Source of the DNA: an uncultured Mycoplasmatota bacterium
GTDB taxonomy: Bacteria; Bacillota_I; Bacilli_A; RF39; UBA660
NCBI GenBank assembly: GCA_900549285.1
Contig: URNW01000010.1
Span: 1 to 46,586, forward strand
DNA length: 46,586 nt
Direction: 5' to 3'
Below, piece by piece: positions 14,986 through 23,905 of this stretch. A program made the translations under genes and the position numbers. Within the stretch, counting starts at the first letter, position 1. Each line of letters begins with the position of its first letter. Below the pieces are notes generated by a model, which worked only from the letters and a program-made list of their open reading frames with translations, did no database searches and was not told the origin of the DNA.

Positions 14986-15188
14986 TTTTCATTCTCCTTT
15001 TTTAATATGTTATCTGTTAAATCTTCTATAATATCTGATTTTACAAGGGCTATTCCCCTTTCTTTATCACATAATACAATGATCGAATCTCCAGGTTTTA
15101 TATTAAACATTTTACGCGCTTCAACGGGTATTACAATTTGCCCTTTTTCTCCTACTTTACAAATACCAACATATTTATCTTTTTCCAT
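14982..15188 (-). CDS. AbrB/SpoVT-AbrB-type DNA-binding protein
   Basis: 68 residues. KVGEKGQIVIPVEARKMFNI then KPGDSIIVLCDKERGIALV is the swapped-hairpin AbrB domain, as in AbrB, SpoVT and MazE-like antitoxins. Here it most likely regulates its own operon with the hydrolase. I use ATG 15188 because AGGAG is 8 nt upstream. A GTG three codons earlier overlaps that ribosome site. No toxin partner is adjacent, so antitoxin function is not suggested. Confidence 0.85.
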   Translation of the reverse strand: MEKDKYVGICKVGEKGQIVIPVEARKMFNIKPGDSIIVLCDKERGIALVKSDIIEDLTDNILKKENEK

Positions 15189-15241
15189 ATTTTTCACTCC
15201 TTGTTATACTTTTCATACTTATTATACTAAAATAATTATTT

Positions 15242-15271
15242 AAAAGCAATAGTTTTGAATCTATTGCTTTT
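15242..15271 (-). terminator. Rho-independent terminator of the XRE gene
   Basis: AAAAGCAATAG / CTATTGCTTTT with an 8-nt loop. The stop codon of the XRE gene lies in the stem. Confidence 0.75.
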
Positions 15272-15980
15272 GTTTGCAAAAAATATCTATTTTATCTATA
15301 TCATATTTTTGATTTTTCATTACTTTAAATGTTTCATTATCCTGATTTACATTACATCTGATTACATCATAAAATAGTGTATCATAATAAACAGTATTTT
15401 CTCCTGATACTTTTTTTATAGAAAACCTTGGAGCTTGATGAATATTTATAACACCAATATAATCTATTATCATTAGGATTGCTATAAATATGAGAAAATA
15501 ACTAAAATTACATACTAATCTTTTGAAATAATCCATCCTTTTAGTCATTCTACTAATACCAATTAAAGAAATTATAGCACCTAAAACAGAATAAATAGAT
15601 CCCCAACTACTTTCACTAGGAAAAATAGCTATGGCCGTGATTGCCATTAATACTCCCCCTGTAATTAAGATTAAACTAATGACATTATTACGAATTTTTA
15701 ATTGTTTATTTGTGTAATTAATTGTATTTATTATATTCTCCTCTAACTTTTCTTGGTATTCATTTTCTTTTACTTTTTCACCACTGAGCAAATCATTTAA
15801 AGTAATATTTAACTCTTTACATAATGGCTTAAATAATGATAAATCTGGCATATTTCGACCATTTTCCCAATTTCCTATAGTTCGATCTGACACCCCTAGT
15901 TTTTCTGATAGTTCTTGTTGAGTCATATTTTGCTGTTTTCGACACTCTTTAATAAATTTTCCTATTTTTTCTTGATCCAT
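15261..15980 (-). CDS. Membrane-bound XRE-type regulator
   Basis: 239 residues. N-terminal helix-turn-helix of the XRE/Cro type (MTQQELSEKLGVSDRTIGNW, then ENGRNMPDLSLFKPLCKELN). After a linker come about three membrane helices (residues 100-185), and an extracytoplasmic tail with YYDTLFYDVIRC. Such one-piece regulators are common in gut Firmicutes and may sense envelope signals. The ligand is unknown. SD GAGGG precedes the ATG, and a TATAAT-like -10 lies at 16009-16004. Ends at a strong terminator, so it is its own unit. Confidence 0.85.
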   Translation of the reverse strand: MDQEKIGKFIKECRKQQNMTQQELSEKLGVSDRTIGNWENGRNMPDLSLFKPLCKELNITLNDLLSGEKVKENEYQEKLEENIINTINYTNKQLKIRNNVISLILITGGVLMAITAIAIFPSESSWGSIYSVLGAIISLIGISRMTKRMDYFKRLVCNFSYFLIFIAILMIIDYIGVINIHQAPRFSIKKVSGENTVYYDTLFYDVIRCNVNQDNETFKVMKNQKYDIDKIDIFCKQKQ

Positions 15981-16055
15981 TTTTTTCCCTCTTTCATACG
16001 CACATTATATTCCACTATCTTTATTATTCATAGGAAATATTTCAAGGGTTATGGA

Positions 16056-16742
16056 TTATTTCATTGTTTTCCCTTGCGTAAGATTATAACTTTCTTGGAT
16101 ATAAAATATTATTTCTTCATCTTTTACAGTATCATCTAATATAATTGTAATCCATTTTTTCTTATTCATATGATAAGCTTTATAATATCCCTTTTTATTT
16201 AGTAGATTTGTGATTGTATCTTCATTTAATTTTAAATTTATTACTTCTACTTCTTCCATATTATCACTATCTTCTATTGTTCCTCTTTTTAAATTCATAA
16301 TTAAAGCATACCACTTCTTATTATTAATGTGTCTAAATACTCCATAATAAGGATCTTTTTTCCATGGAAATTCAGGGATAGTATGATAATAATTTATGAT
16401 AAAATCAACTATTTTATTGGTTTGATCTCCTTTAAAATACATTAAAATAGCACAATTATCTCTAATATCAGTTAAAACGTTTTTAAATTCATTGCGAACT
16501 TTATTTACAAACTCTCCATTTAGATTTTCATTTCGATAATTTACATATTCCTCATGAAAATTACAATCCATTATTTTTCCACTTACTTTTCTATTACTAT
16601 CAATCATTATTATAATTTCAAATAAACCATTTAAAATATATGTGGAATATATATAACCATCATCTACTTTTTTAAAACCATATGGCCTTAATTTTTCTAA
16701 ATCTATTTTGGCGTTTTTAAATATTTTTTCTTCTATATTCAT
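16056..16742 (-). CDS. MmcQ/YjbR-like protein with N-terminal extension
   Basis: 228 residues. The C-terminal about 100 residues match the MmcQ/YjbR family: KDPYYGVFRHINNKKWYALI, EVINLKLN, LNKKGYYKAYHMNKKKWITI and a final helix FYIQESYNLT. The N-terminal half also has a similar alpha/beta layout (GFKKVDDGYIYS, FKGDQTNKIVDFI). The family adopts a DNA-binding-like CyaY fold but has no firm function. I chose ATG 16742. A GTG at 16751 is also possible and there is no clear ribosome site for either. It stands alone between two terminators. Confidence 0.7.
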   Translation of the reverse strand: MNIEEKIFKNAKIDLEKLRPYGFKKVDDGYIYSTYILNGLFEIIIMIDSNRKVSGKIMDCNFHEEYVNYRNENLNGEFVNKVRNEFKNVLTDIRDNCAILMYFKGDQTNKIVDFIINYYHTIPEFPWKKDPYYGVFRHINNKKWYALIMNLKRGTIEDSDNMEEVEVINLKLNEDTITNLLNKKGYYKAYHMNKKKWITIILDDTVKDEEIIFYIQESYNLTQGKTMK

Positions 16743-16833
16743 GTTTATCACTTATGATTATTTTAACATTAAAAAGCAATTTATTCTATTTATTTTTTAT
16801 ACCATGAAAAAAATTGTTATAAAATATAACAAT

Positions 16834-19800
16834 TTATTCAACTGATTTTAATGATTCTACCATGTTTATTTTCTTTAATTTTTGATTTGTTATAATTTGA
16901 ACTACTATAGTAAAGAAAATAATTATTAAAAATGAATAAATATAACTATACCATTTAATAGAATGTAGAAATAAAATATTATCTGTTTCAGCTACATTTA
17001 TTACATACATATGTAAGAATATACCTGCAGCTAATCCTATTAAAATACCTATTATTGTTAAGAATAATGTTTCACGATATACATAACTTGATACTTCTTT
17101 ATCATAAAATCCTAGAACTTTTAATGTTGATATTTCTCTTATTCTCTCAGCAATATTAATGGTTGTTAAATTATATAATACAATAAAGGCTAACATACAA
17201 GAAGCTCCAATAATTAAAATAATAATTAAATTTAAACCTTTTACCATATTATCAAATACTAAAATATTATCTTCCGTAAAATTGATCGTACTTACTAATT
17301 TAGAATCTACCCATTTTTCTGCAAATTTCTCTTTATTTAAATCTTCTTTGAAGTTCGTCATAATCATATTGTATTCTAAATCTTTTTCAAAATATTTTTC
17401 ATATGTTTTTTGATTCATATAAACATAATGTAATGTATAGTTTTCTACTATTTCTGATACTGGCAAAACAATTAATTCATTATCGCTATTTCTCAGTTTG
17501 ATAAAATCTCCTATTTTTACATTTAAAAGATTTGCCATTTTTTCACTTATCACAACGCCATCTTCTGGAAATGTAAAGTTATCATTTACTTTACTATTCA
17601 TTGTTATAAATTTATCTATCTGGGCATCATTGTCTACCGCTATTAAATAAACATCATGAGTTAAATTTTTAGCTTCAAAAGTAAAAGATGCTTGATATAT
17701 TGGTATGTACTCTGTAATATTATCTTCCGCTAATTTATTTAACCATTCATCTTCTATATTTTTAAAAGAATTTTGAAAAACTAAGAGAGCATCATAGTGA
17801 TTAATTTTTCCATATTGAAGATCTGCTAGACCACTTATACTATCTCTTAAACCAAAACCTGTTAATAAAAGTGCAGTTGATCCTACTACCCCTAGTACTG
17901 TCATAACAATTCTCTTTTTATATCTAAACATATTTCTTGTTGTTACTTTTCCTGTAAAAGATAATCTTTTCCATATAAATTTTATATGCTCTAAAAAGAC
18001 TTTTTTACCCTTTTTAGGTGTTGCTGGTCTTAAAATAGTAGCAGGTGGATTCTTTAATTCTTTTAAACAAGTAATCACTGCTATTAAAGACATTAAGCCT
18101 AATGTTATTAGTATTATAATGAAGAAAGGAAGTAATTTCATATTGATACTTAATGATGGTAATATATAATTAGCATTATAAATTGTATATATTATATTTG
18201 GAATTAATGTATATCCAATTAACAACCCAATTGTTACACCAATTACAGTTGCAAAAAAGACATAAAATAAATATCCATTAATAATGCTAAAACTTCCATA
18301 TCCTAATGAAGATAAAACTCCTATTTCGCCACGCTCTTCTTCAATCATACGATTCATGGTATTAAAACACATTAATGCTACTACTATAATAAAGAAAATA
18401 GGAAAAATACCCGCTATAGCATCTACTTTACTAGCATCATCCCAAATACTAGAATAGCCATTGTTATCTGTTCGATCTAATAAATACCAAACAGGTTTTT
18501 CTATTTCCTGTAAAGAAGATTTGGCTTCGTTTATTTTTGTTTCTAATTGTTTTTGTTCAGTTTCTACATAGTTTACTTTCTCTAGGTATTCAGCATATGC
18601 AGATTCTATTTTTTGTTCTTGATTAGCTAATGTTTCTTTAGCTTTATTTAACTCTTCTTTGGCATCTGTTATTTGTTTTTGTAAATTTTGCTCGTTATTA
18701 TCAATTTCTGCTTTAGTGGTATTTAATGTTTCTTGAGTTGTTATTAATGTTTGAAGATTATCCTTTTTTGAATTTAATTTTTCTAATTCGTTTTGATATT
18801 CACTATATTTAGGATCTTCTGGAGTTAAAGTTTTTAATTTTTCTTCTATATCCGTTATATTTTCATTAACAGTATTTAAGGAACTTGCTAGAGTTGTAGT
18901 TGTTAATCCTAAGGAAGATAAAGTACTTTCAAATGTTTTATTACTTTCAGCCCAAGCTTGTCTAGCATTATTAATTTTTGTTTTTGCATTTTGCTCTTCT
19001 TCTTTTATTTTAGTTTCATTGGTAGCGATTTTGTTTTGAGCATTATATATTTCTTCTTTTCCTTCATTAATTTTTGTTAAGGCATCTTGTAATTCAGTTT
19101 TAGCTAATGTTATTTTTTCATTTGCTTCCTCTTCTATTTTTCTAATTTCTATGGTTGCTTCTTCTAAAATTTCTTCATATCGTTTTGTTTCTCTTATTGG
19201 TTTTAATTCCTCTAATTCATTTAATAGTAAATTAATTGCTTCATCATATTTTTTTTCATAGGCAGTTTCTTTTAGAGAGCCTTTTGCCGTTATATATACT
19301 TCTGTATAATACTCGGAATTAAAATTACTTTTTGGGATGTATATATAAGAAGATAATTCTCCTGTTCCAATACTGGCAATTCCCATTTGTCTACTTAAAT
19401 ACAATGGAGAATTTACTAAGCCCACAACTTCATAGGTAGTATTTATTAAGATATTTTCTGTAGATAATTTCGTAATTGTTAGAGTATCTCCTATTTTATA
19501 TTTTGTTGCATCAGCAAGACATTCTTGAGGATTTTTAGGCATTCTTCCCTCTATTAAATCCACTTTATTTATTTCTTCTTCAATGGCATGAATACGGATT
19601 GATTCTCCATCAATTAAAGCATCTACACTATAACTTGGTACAACTTTTTCTACATTTGTTAGTTCTTTTAATGAGGTTATATCATCTTCCGTCAAGCCCA
19701 TAGTACTTACAATTTTAAAGTCCATTAACTGATGTTCATCATAATATTGATCTAAAGTGGACTTTATATCAGGGGTTGTTTCTCTTAATCCCGCAAAAAA

Positions 19801-19893
19801 GCCAACTCCTAATGCTACAATAAAAAGGATCGATAGGAATCTTCCTATATTTTTACGCATTTTAACAAAAGATAACTTATATAAAAGGCGCAT
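16834..19893 (-). CDS. MacB-like ABC transporter permease with long coiled coil
   Basis: 1019 residues. Two FtsX modules with a MacB-type periplasmic-core region: first transmembrane helix near residue 15-40, then an extracytoplasmic part, a Glu/Lys/Gln-rich coiled coil (about residues 230-475), three helices (about 490-640), a second extracytoplasmic region and three final helices. Such permeases in Firmicutes work in lipid or peptide export or resistance. Partner is the ATPase at 19893. Start: ATG 19893 overlaps the ATPase stop (TAATG). A TTG at 19899 lies nearer the AAGGAG and is possible. It ends at YTIVVQIITNQKLKKINMV-type FtsX tail and SLKSVE. Confidence 0.88.
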   Translation of the reverse strand: MRLLYKLSFVKMRKNIGRFLSILFIVALGVGFFAGLRETTPDIKSTLDQYYDEHQLMDFKIVSTMGLTEDDITSLKELTNVEKVVPSYSVDALIDGESIRIHAIEEEINKVDLIEGRMPKNPQECLADATKYKIGDTLTITKLSTENILINTTYEVVGLVNSPLYLSRQMGIASIGTGELSSYIYIPKSNFNSEYYTEVYITAKGSLKETAYEKKYDEAINLLLNELEELKPIRETKRYEEILEEATIEIRKIEEEANEKITLAKTELQDALTKINEGKEEIYNAQNKIATNETKIKEEEQNAKTKINNARQAWAESNKTFESTLSSLGLTTTTLASSLNTVNENITDIEEKLKTLTPEDPKYSEYQNELEKLNSKKDNLQTLITTQETLNTTKAEIDNNEQNLQKQITDAKEELNKAKETLANQEQKIESAYAEYLEKVNYVETEQKQLETKINEAKSSLQEIEKPVWYLLDRTDNNGYSSIWDDASKVDAIAGIFPIFFIIVVALMCFNTMNRMIEEERGEIGVLSSLGYGSFSIINGYLFYVFFATVIGVTIGLLIGYTLIPNIIYTIYNANYILPSLSINMKLLPFFIIILITLGLMSLIAVITCLKELKNPPATILRPATPKKGKKVFLEHIKFIWKRLSFTGKVTTRNMFRYKKRIVMTVLGVVGSTALLLTGFGLRDSISGLADLQYGKINHYDALLVFQNSFKNIEDEWLNKLAEDNITEYIPIYQASFTFEAKNLTHDVYLIAVDNDAQIDKFITMNSKVNDNFTFPEDGVVISEKMANLLNVKIGDFIKLRNSDNELIVLPVSEIVENYTLHYVYMNQKTYEKYFEKDLEYNMIMTNFKEDLNKEKFAEKWVDSKLVSTINFTEDNILVFDNMVKGLNLIIILIIGASCMLAFIVLYNLTTINIAERIREISTLKVLGFYDKEVSSYVYRETLFLTIIGILIGLAAGIFLHMYVINVAETDNILFLHSIKWYSYIYSFLIIIFFTIVVQIITNQKLKKINMVESLKSVE

Positions 19894-20594
19894 TACCAAT
19901 CAAGCTCCTTTACATCTTTTGGCTTTTTATTAATTTTTATTTCTTCAATCGTTCCATTTTTTAGACGGATTACTTTATCCGCAATTTCTGAGATCATTGC
20001 ATTATGAGTTATAATAATTGTAGTCATTCCTAATTTACGACAAGATTGTTCTAGTAATTCTAATATCTTTACTCCTGTTTTTGAATCTAGGGCTCCTGTT
20101 GGTTCATCACATAAAAGTAATTTTGGATTTTTGGCTAGAGCTCTTGCTATTGCTACTCTTTGCTGTTCTCCTCCTGATAATCCTCCAGGGAAATTATTCA
20201 TACGATCTTTAAGACCAACTTGTTCTAATACTTTTTCTGGTTTTAAAGGATTTTTACATATTTGAACTGCTAATTCCACATTTTCTAGTGCAGTTAAATT
20301 TTGAACTAAATTATAAAATTGAAAAACAAAACCAATGCTATTTCTTCTATATCCAATTAGTTCTTTACGTTTAAAAGTAGTAATGTCTTCATTGTCCACT
20401 AAAATATGACCAGAAGTAGCATAATCCATTCCCCCTAAAAGATTTAGTATCGTTGTTTTTCCTGCTCCACTAGGGCCTAATATTACTACTAATTCTCCTT
20501 TTTCTATCTCAAATGAAACATGATGGGCTGCGACAATTTTTACTTCTCCCATTATATATTCTTTTTTTACATTTTTTAGTTCAATATAACTCAT
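19893..20594 (-). CDS. ABC transporter ATP-binding protein (MacB/LolD type)
   Basis: 233 residues. Walker A GPSGAGKTT, Q-loop FVFQFYNLVQNL, signature LSGGEQQR, Walker B LLLCDEPTGALD, and H-loop IIITHN. It belongs to the class that pairs with FtsX permeases and couples ATP to mechanical export rather than passage through a pore. I start at ATG 20594 because AAGGAGGA is 5 nt upstream. An ATG-less extension is unlikely. Its stop overlaps the permease start by one base. Confidence 0.93.
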   Translation of the reverse strand: MSYIELKNVKKEYIMGEVKIVAAHHVSFEIEKGELVVILGPSGAGKTTILNLLGGMDYATSGHILVDNEDITTFKRKELIGYRRNSIGFVFQFYNLVQNLTALENVELAVQICKNPLKPEKVLEQVGLKDRMNNFPGGLSGGEQQRVAIARALAKNPKLLLCDEPTGALDSKTGVKILELLEQSCRKLGMTTIIITHNAMISEIADKVIRLKNGTIEEIKINKKPKDVKELDW

Positions 20595-20625
20595 AGTATC
20601 CTCCTTTTTTATTATAACACATTTT

Positions 20626-21243
20626 TTACTCTTCAATTATGATTCCTTTACTATTTACTATTTCTAAAAGATTTAATAATGATAATTTAGATCCTATTAA
20701 ATCATCTAAATTAATTTTAACTTCTTCAAAATGACTCGTTTTTAAATCACAATTTTTAAAGTTTGTATCGATAAAATTTTCAGAGATTAATTGACATTTA
20801 TAAAATAAAATATCAATATATTTATTATGACGGTGAATATTTTCCATTAATTTTGTATCATCTATTTTGCCATTATCTAACTTTGTATTTTCGATTTTTG
20901 AGTATTCTATTAGACATTCTTCTATTATAATGTTATTAATTGTACATTCAAAAATAGATGTATCTATTAATTTACAATTACTAAAATAAACATTATTCCA
21001 AGAATTACCACTAAAAGTTACATTATTTAATTCACAATTTTCAAATTTTACTTTTCCTAGAAAAGTATCATTAAAATGAACATTATTTAGTTTACATTTT
21101 TTAAAATAAACTTCACGTATCGTTTCTAGATTTACAGTCTCTTTTGTAATTATTTCTTCTTCAAATATTAAATAACTTAAAGTTATATCTTCATGTTTAC
21201 AAAAGGATTCTTTGCTTAATTCATGAGTGAACTTCCAATTCAT
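20626..21243 (-). CDS. Pentapeptide-repeat protein
   Basis: About 205 residues. The middle shows the pentapeptide pattern A(D/N)LXX with Asn/Leu/Phe every fifth position: FKKCKLNNVHFNDTF, FENCELNNVTFSGN, FSNCKLIDTSIFEC, IEECLIEYSKIENTKL. It folds as a right-handed beta helix. Known relatives include Qnr-like DNA mimics and many of unknown function. The C-terminal piece is not repetitive. Starts inside the 3' end of scpB (ATG 21243, GGAGG 6 nt upstream), so it is likely translated with it. I cannot name its target. Confidence 0.75.
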   Translation of the reverse strand: MNWKFTHELSKESFCKHEDITLSYLIFEEEIITKETVNLETIREVYFKKCKLNNVHFNDTFLGKVKFENCELNNVTFSGNSWNNVYFSNCKLIDTSIFECTINNIIIEECLIEYSKIENTKLDNGKIDDTKLMENIHRHNKYIDILFYKCQLISENFIDTNFKNCDLKTSHFEEVKINLDDLIGSKLSLLNLLEIVNSKGIIIEE

Positions 21244-21802
21244 CATTTCCCTCCTTATATATTGAAGTAAATAATTCACTTTCTGGTTCTATTTCTTTTT
21301 CATTTTCTAGTTCTGGTAGTTCACTTAAACTAGACAAACCAAAACAATCTAGAAATTCACTTGTTGTTCGATATAAATTAGGTCTTCCTGGCATCTTTGA
21401 CTTTCCTGCTTCTTTTATAAGACCTTTGGCTACTAATTTTCTAATAATATGATTACTATTTACTCCTCTCATAGTATCTATTTCTATTCTAGTTATCGGT
21501 TGATTGTAAGCAATAATTGCTAGAACTTCTAAACTTGAAGGACTAAGAGTATTTGTCTCGGGATTTTCTATTAATTTTTGATAATATTCTTTATGTTCTT
21601 CTTTCGTTGTTAATTTAAAGGCATCTCCAAGATAACTGATTCTAATTCCTCTATCAGTACTCTCATAGCTTTCCTTTAATTTTAATAGTAATTCTTTTGC
21701 TTCTTCTAAACTAATATTCATTACTTCACACAAATTTTTTAAGGTTATTCCTTCATCTCCTACTACAAATAAAATTCCTTCTAAAATGCCTAGTTTATTC
21801 AT
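21221..21802 (-). CDS. scpB: Segregation and condensation protein B
   Basis: 193 residues, the usual size. Tandem winged-helix domains: LEGILFVVGDEGI...LLLKLKESYEST, then SPSSLEVLAIIAYNQPITRI and IRKLVAKGLIKEAGKS-type motifs, PGRPNLYRTTSEFLDCFGL being the most conserved. Binds ScpA and SMC in the condensin complex that compacts and separates chromosomes. The ATG overlaps the scpA stop by 8 bp. Acidic C-terminus. Confidence 0.95.
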   Translation of the reverse strand: MNKLGILEGILFVVGDEGITLKNLCEVMNISLEEAKELLLKLKESYESTDRGIRISYLGDAFKLTTKEEHKEYYQKLIENPETNTLSPSSLEVLAIIAYNQPITRIEIDTMRGVNSNHIIRKLVAKGLIKEAGKSKMPGRPNLYRTTSEFLDCFGLSSLSELPELENEKEIEPESELFTSIYKEGNDELEVHS

Positions 21803-22529
21803 GAATATTTCTCCTTTCTATTAAAATTGGTTTAAAATTATCTTCTTGAATTAAATTAATTTCTTCATCTTTACTCATTGTTAAAATAGATAAAAAAGTT
21901 ACAATGAGAAAGTCTTTATTTGGCTCATTAAATAATTCTAAAAATTCAATACGATCTCTTACTTTTAAAATCGTCCTAATATCTTTTATTCGTCGTTCAA
22001 TACTATATTCTTTTTTGGTTATTTTGGTATTTAATGGTTTATTATACTTTTCTCTTTCTTTTAGCTCTTTTAAAGCTTTTATTAAATCTTCTATGCTTAC
22101 ATTTCCAAAATTGATATTTCCTTTTTCTAAGAATATTTCTAAATTCATAGGGCTTTTTGTATAAAAATTATTTCTTTTATTTTCTAATTCTACTAAATTT
22201 TCTCCTATTTTCTTATATTTTTCATATTCTATAATCTTCCTTTTCAAGTCTTCTTCTGATTCAATTGAAAATTCATCTTCACTTATCTCATCTTTTTCCT
22301 CTTCATGAACTAACATTTTACTTTTTAAATGAACAAGTTCTGAGGCCATTACTAAATAAGAACTAGCTATATCAATATTTTTATTCTTTTCTTCTTCAAT
22401 AAATTTTAAATATTCATCAATAATTATTTTGATATCAATTTCATAAATATTCATCTTTGATGTTTTAACTAGATGTAAAAGAAGGTCTAAAGGACCTTCA
22501 AAATCATTAATACTAAATTTATATTCCAT
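21795..22529 (-). CDS. scpA: Segregation and condensation protein A (kleisin)
   Basis: 244 residues. N-terminal FSINDFEGPLDLLLHLVKTS (the kleisin N-terminal motif) and KMNIYEIDIKIIIDEYL, and C-terminal winged helix FLIVTFLSILTMSKDEEINL. It bridges SMC heads and binds ScpB. First gene of the scpAB pair, 11 bp after the unknown membrane protein. Confidence 0.95.
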   Translation of the reverse strand: MEYKFSINDFEGPLDLLLHLVKTSKMNIYEIDIKIIIDEYLKFIEEEKNKNIDIASSYLVMASELVHLKSKMLVHEEEKDEISEDEFSIESEEDLKRKIIEYEKYKKIGENLVELENKRNNFYTKSPMNLEIFLEKGNINFGNVSIEDLIKALKELKEREKYNKPLNTKITKKEYSIERRIKDIRTILKVRDRIEFLELFNEPNKDFLIVTFLSILTMSKDEEINLIQEDNFKPILIERRNIHE

Positions 22530-22540
22530 CTTATCACGTC

Positions 22541-23494
22541 CTAATTACAATTGAAACCTGATGCTTCCATTTCAAAGCTTACTACTTTGGGATCAGTATC
22601 TAATTTAAAAGTATCAGCATTAAAGATATATGTACGACTAGCTTCTTTTAAATCAACAATTGAAGTTACATTAAAACCACTTGTATTATTAAATATAGTT
22701 GAGGTAATTCCTTGGGTCATATTATAATTGTTTACTAATGTCTGATAATTACTATAAATATTTTCATAATCAGGATCTGTTGTGAGATATTCTACAGTAC
22801 TTGTTAATCCTTGTAATTTATTATTTTTAAAATGATAAGTTACTTCTTCATGACTGTTACTACATACTAAATTGGCATTTCCTACAGCATCCTCTACTAG
22901 AGTTACTGTTGGATAATCTTCTGTTGTTTTTTTTACTAAAACAATATAGCCTGCCGTAATACTTGTTAATTCAGAAATATTCCTAGTATAGGTTTTAAAA
23001 GCTCCTGCTGCTAGAACTCCTTCATTTACAAGTTTTATTCTTTCTAATAAAGTTCGCTCTGAATTATAAATTTCAATAAAATAATTGAGTTCTTCCATGT
23101 CTTGATAGGACTTGGTATTATTAGTAACATTGTAAGTTAAAGTATGGTTGGTTGAATCTATTTTTATATCACTTACAATAACTTCTTCACGTTCAATCTT
23201 TAAATTTTCAGCATAGGCATAAAATTCTTCATTTATGTTTTTATCTGGATCAACAGGTTCTTCTGAATCATCTGGGTTATTTGGCGTAGGTGTTGGATTT
23301 ACAGTAGGTGTTGGATTTAGATATTCATTTATAATTGAAGATATTTGTGGTAAAAATATTACTACTAAAACAAAAATTGTTAAAATTATAAAAATGCCAA
23401 TAGAAGTTTTTCTTCTACTCTCAAATTCTCCTATTGCTATTGGTTTTAATTCTTCTTGTTCGATTTTAATGTTCTTATATCTTTTTTTAGCCAT
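22541..23494 (-). CDS. Membrane-anchored protein with Pro/Thr linker, unknown
   Basis: 317 residues. Basic cytoplasmic N-terminus (residues 1-29), a membrane helix (about 30-50), a Pro/Thr/Asn linker (NPTPTVNPTPTPNNPDD), then an extracytoplasmic domain of beta type (IDSTNHTLTYNVTNNTKSYQ, LVKKTTEDYPTVTLVEDAVG). Two Cys (NLVCSN and FNCN at the very end). No catalytic motif. It sits between spoVAE and scpA in the same direction, but the spoVAE terminator separates it from the spoVA genes, so a sporulation role is only neighbourhood. Start follows GAAGGGATTGTT; no strong ribosome site is visible. Confidence 0.6.
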   Translation of the reverse strand: MAKKRYKNIKIEQEELKPIAIGEFESRRKTSIGIFIILTIFVLVVIFLPQISSIINEYLNPTPTVNPTPTPNNPDDSEEPVDPDKNINEEFYAYAENLKIEREEVIVSDIKIDSTNHTLTYNVTNNTKSYQDMEELNYFIEIYNSERTLLERIKLVNEGVLAAGAFKTYTRNISELTSITAGYIVLVKKTTEDYPTVTLVEDAVGNANLVCSNSHEEVTYHFKNNKLQGLTSTVEYLTTDPDYENIYSNYQTLVNNYNMTQGITSTIFNNTSGFNVTSIVDLKEASRTYIFNADTFKLDTDPKVVSFEMEASGFNCN

Positions 23495-23535
23495 AACAAT
23501 CCCTTCTTACTATTTAAAATTATATCAAAAAATTA

Positions 23536-23564
23536 GGAAAATAAAAAGGACTATTTAGTCCTTT
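23536..23564 (-). terminator. Rho-independent terminator of the spoVA operon
   Basis: AAAGGACT / AGTCCTTT with an ATTT loop, then TTTTTATTTT on the minus strand. It overlaps the spoVAE stop. Confidence 0.8.
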
Positions 23565-23905
23565 GGCTTAAAAATTAATGTTACTAAGGCAGCAAAAACA
23601 ACTGAACCTACTATTGCTACACTCGATTTTGTAAGCATTCCTGAAAAAATTCCTAAAATTCCCATTTTTTCAAATCCTTCTAATGCCCCTGTATAAAGCA
23701 TATAACCAAAATTAGAAATAATGGTTGTTGCTCCTCCTCCTGCGATAGAAATTAGTTTATCATATATGCCAAAGAAAGCTAAAATACTTCCTAATACTGT
23801 AAAAAGGGATGTTACATGACCAGGTGTTAATTTGGTATTATCTAATATAATCTGTCCTAAGGCACAAAATGATCCCGCTATTAAAAAGGCCCATATTAAA
23901 GTCAT
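23555..23905 (-). CDS. spoVAE: Stage V sporulation protein AE
   Basis: 116 residues, membrane protein with about four helices (FLIAGSFCALGQIILDNTKL, HVTSLFTVLGSILAFFG, GATTIISNFGYMLYTGALEG, AIVGSVVFAALVTLIF). Length and the GALEGFEKMG-IFSGMLTKSS end fit SpoVAE. SpoVA proteins move Ca-dipicolinate into the forespore and out on germination. ATG shares one base with the spoVAD stop. Confidence 0.93.
   Translation of the reverse strand: MTLIWAFLIAGSFCALGQIILDNTKLTPGHVTSLFTVLGSILAFFGIYDKLISIAGGGATTIISNFGYMLYTGALEGFEKMGILGIFSGMLTKSSVAIVGSVVFAALVTLIFKPKD

Noticed and set aside
14982..15188. MazE-type antitoxin.
   Set aside because: The domain fits, but the partner is an alpha/beta hydrolase, not a toxin.
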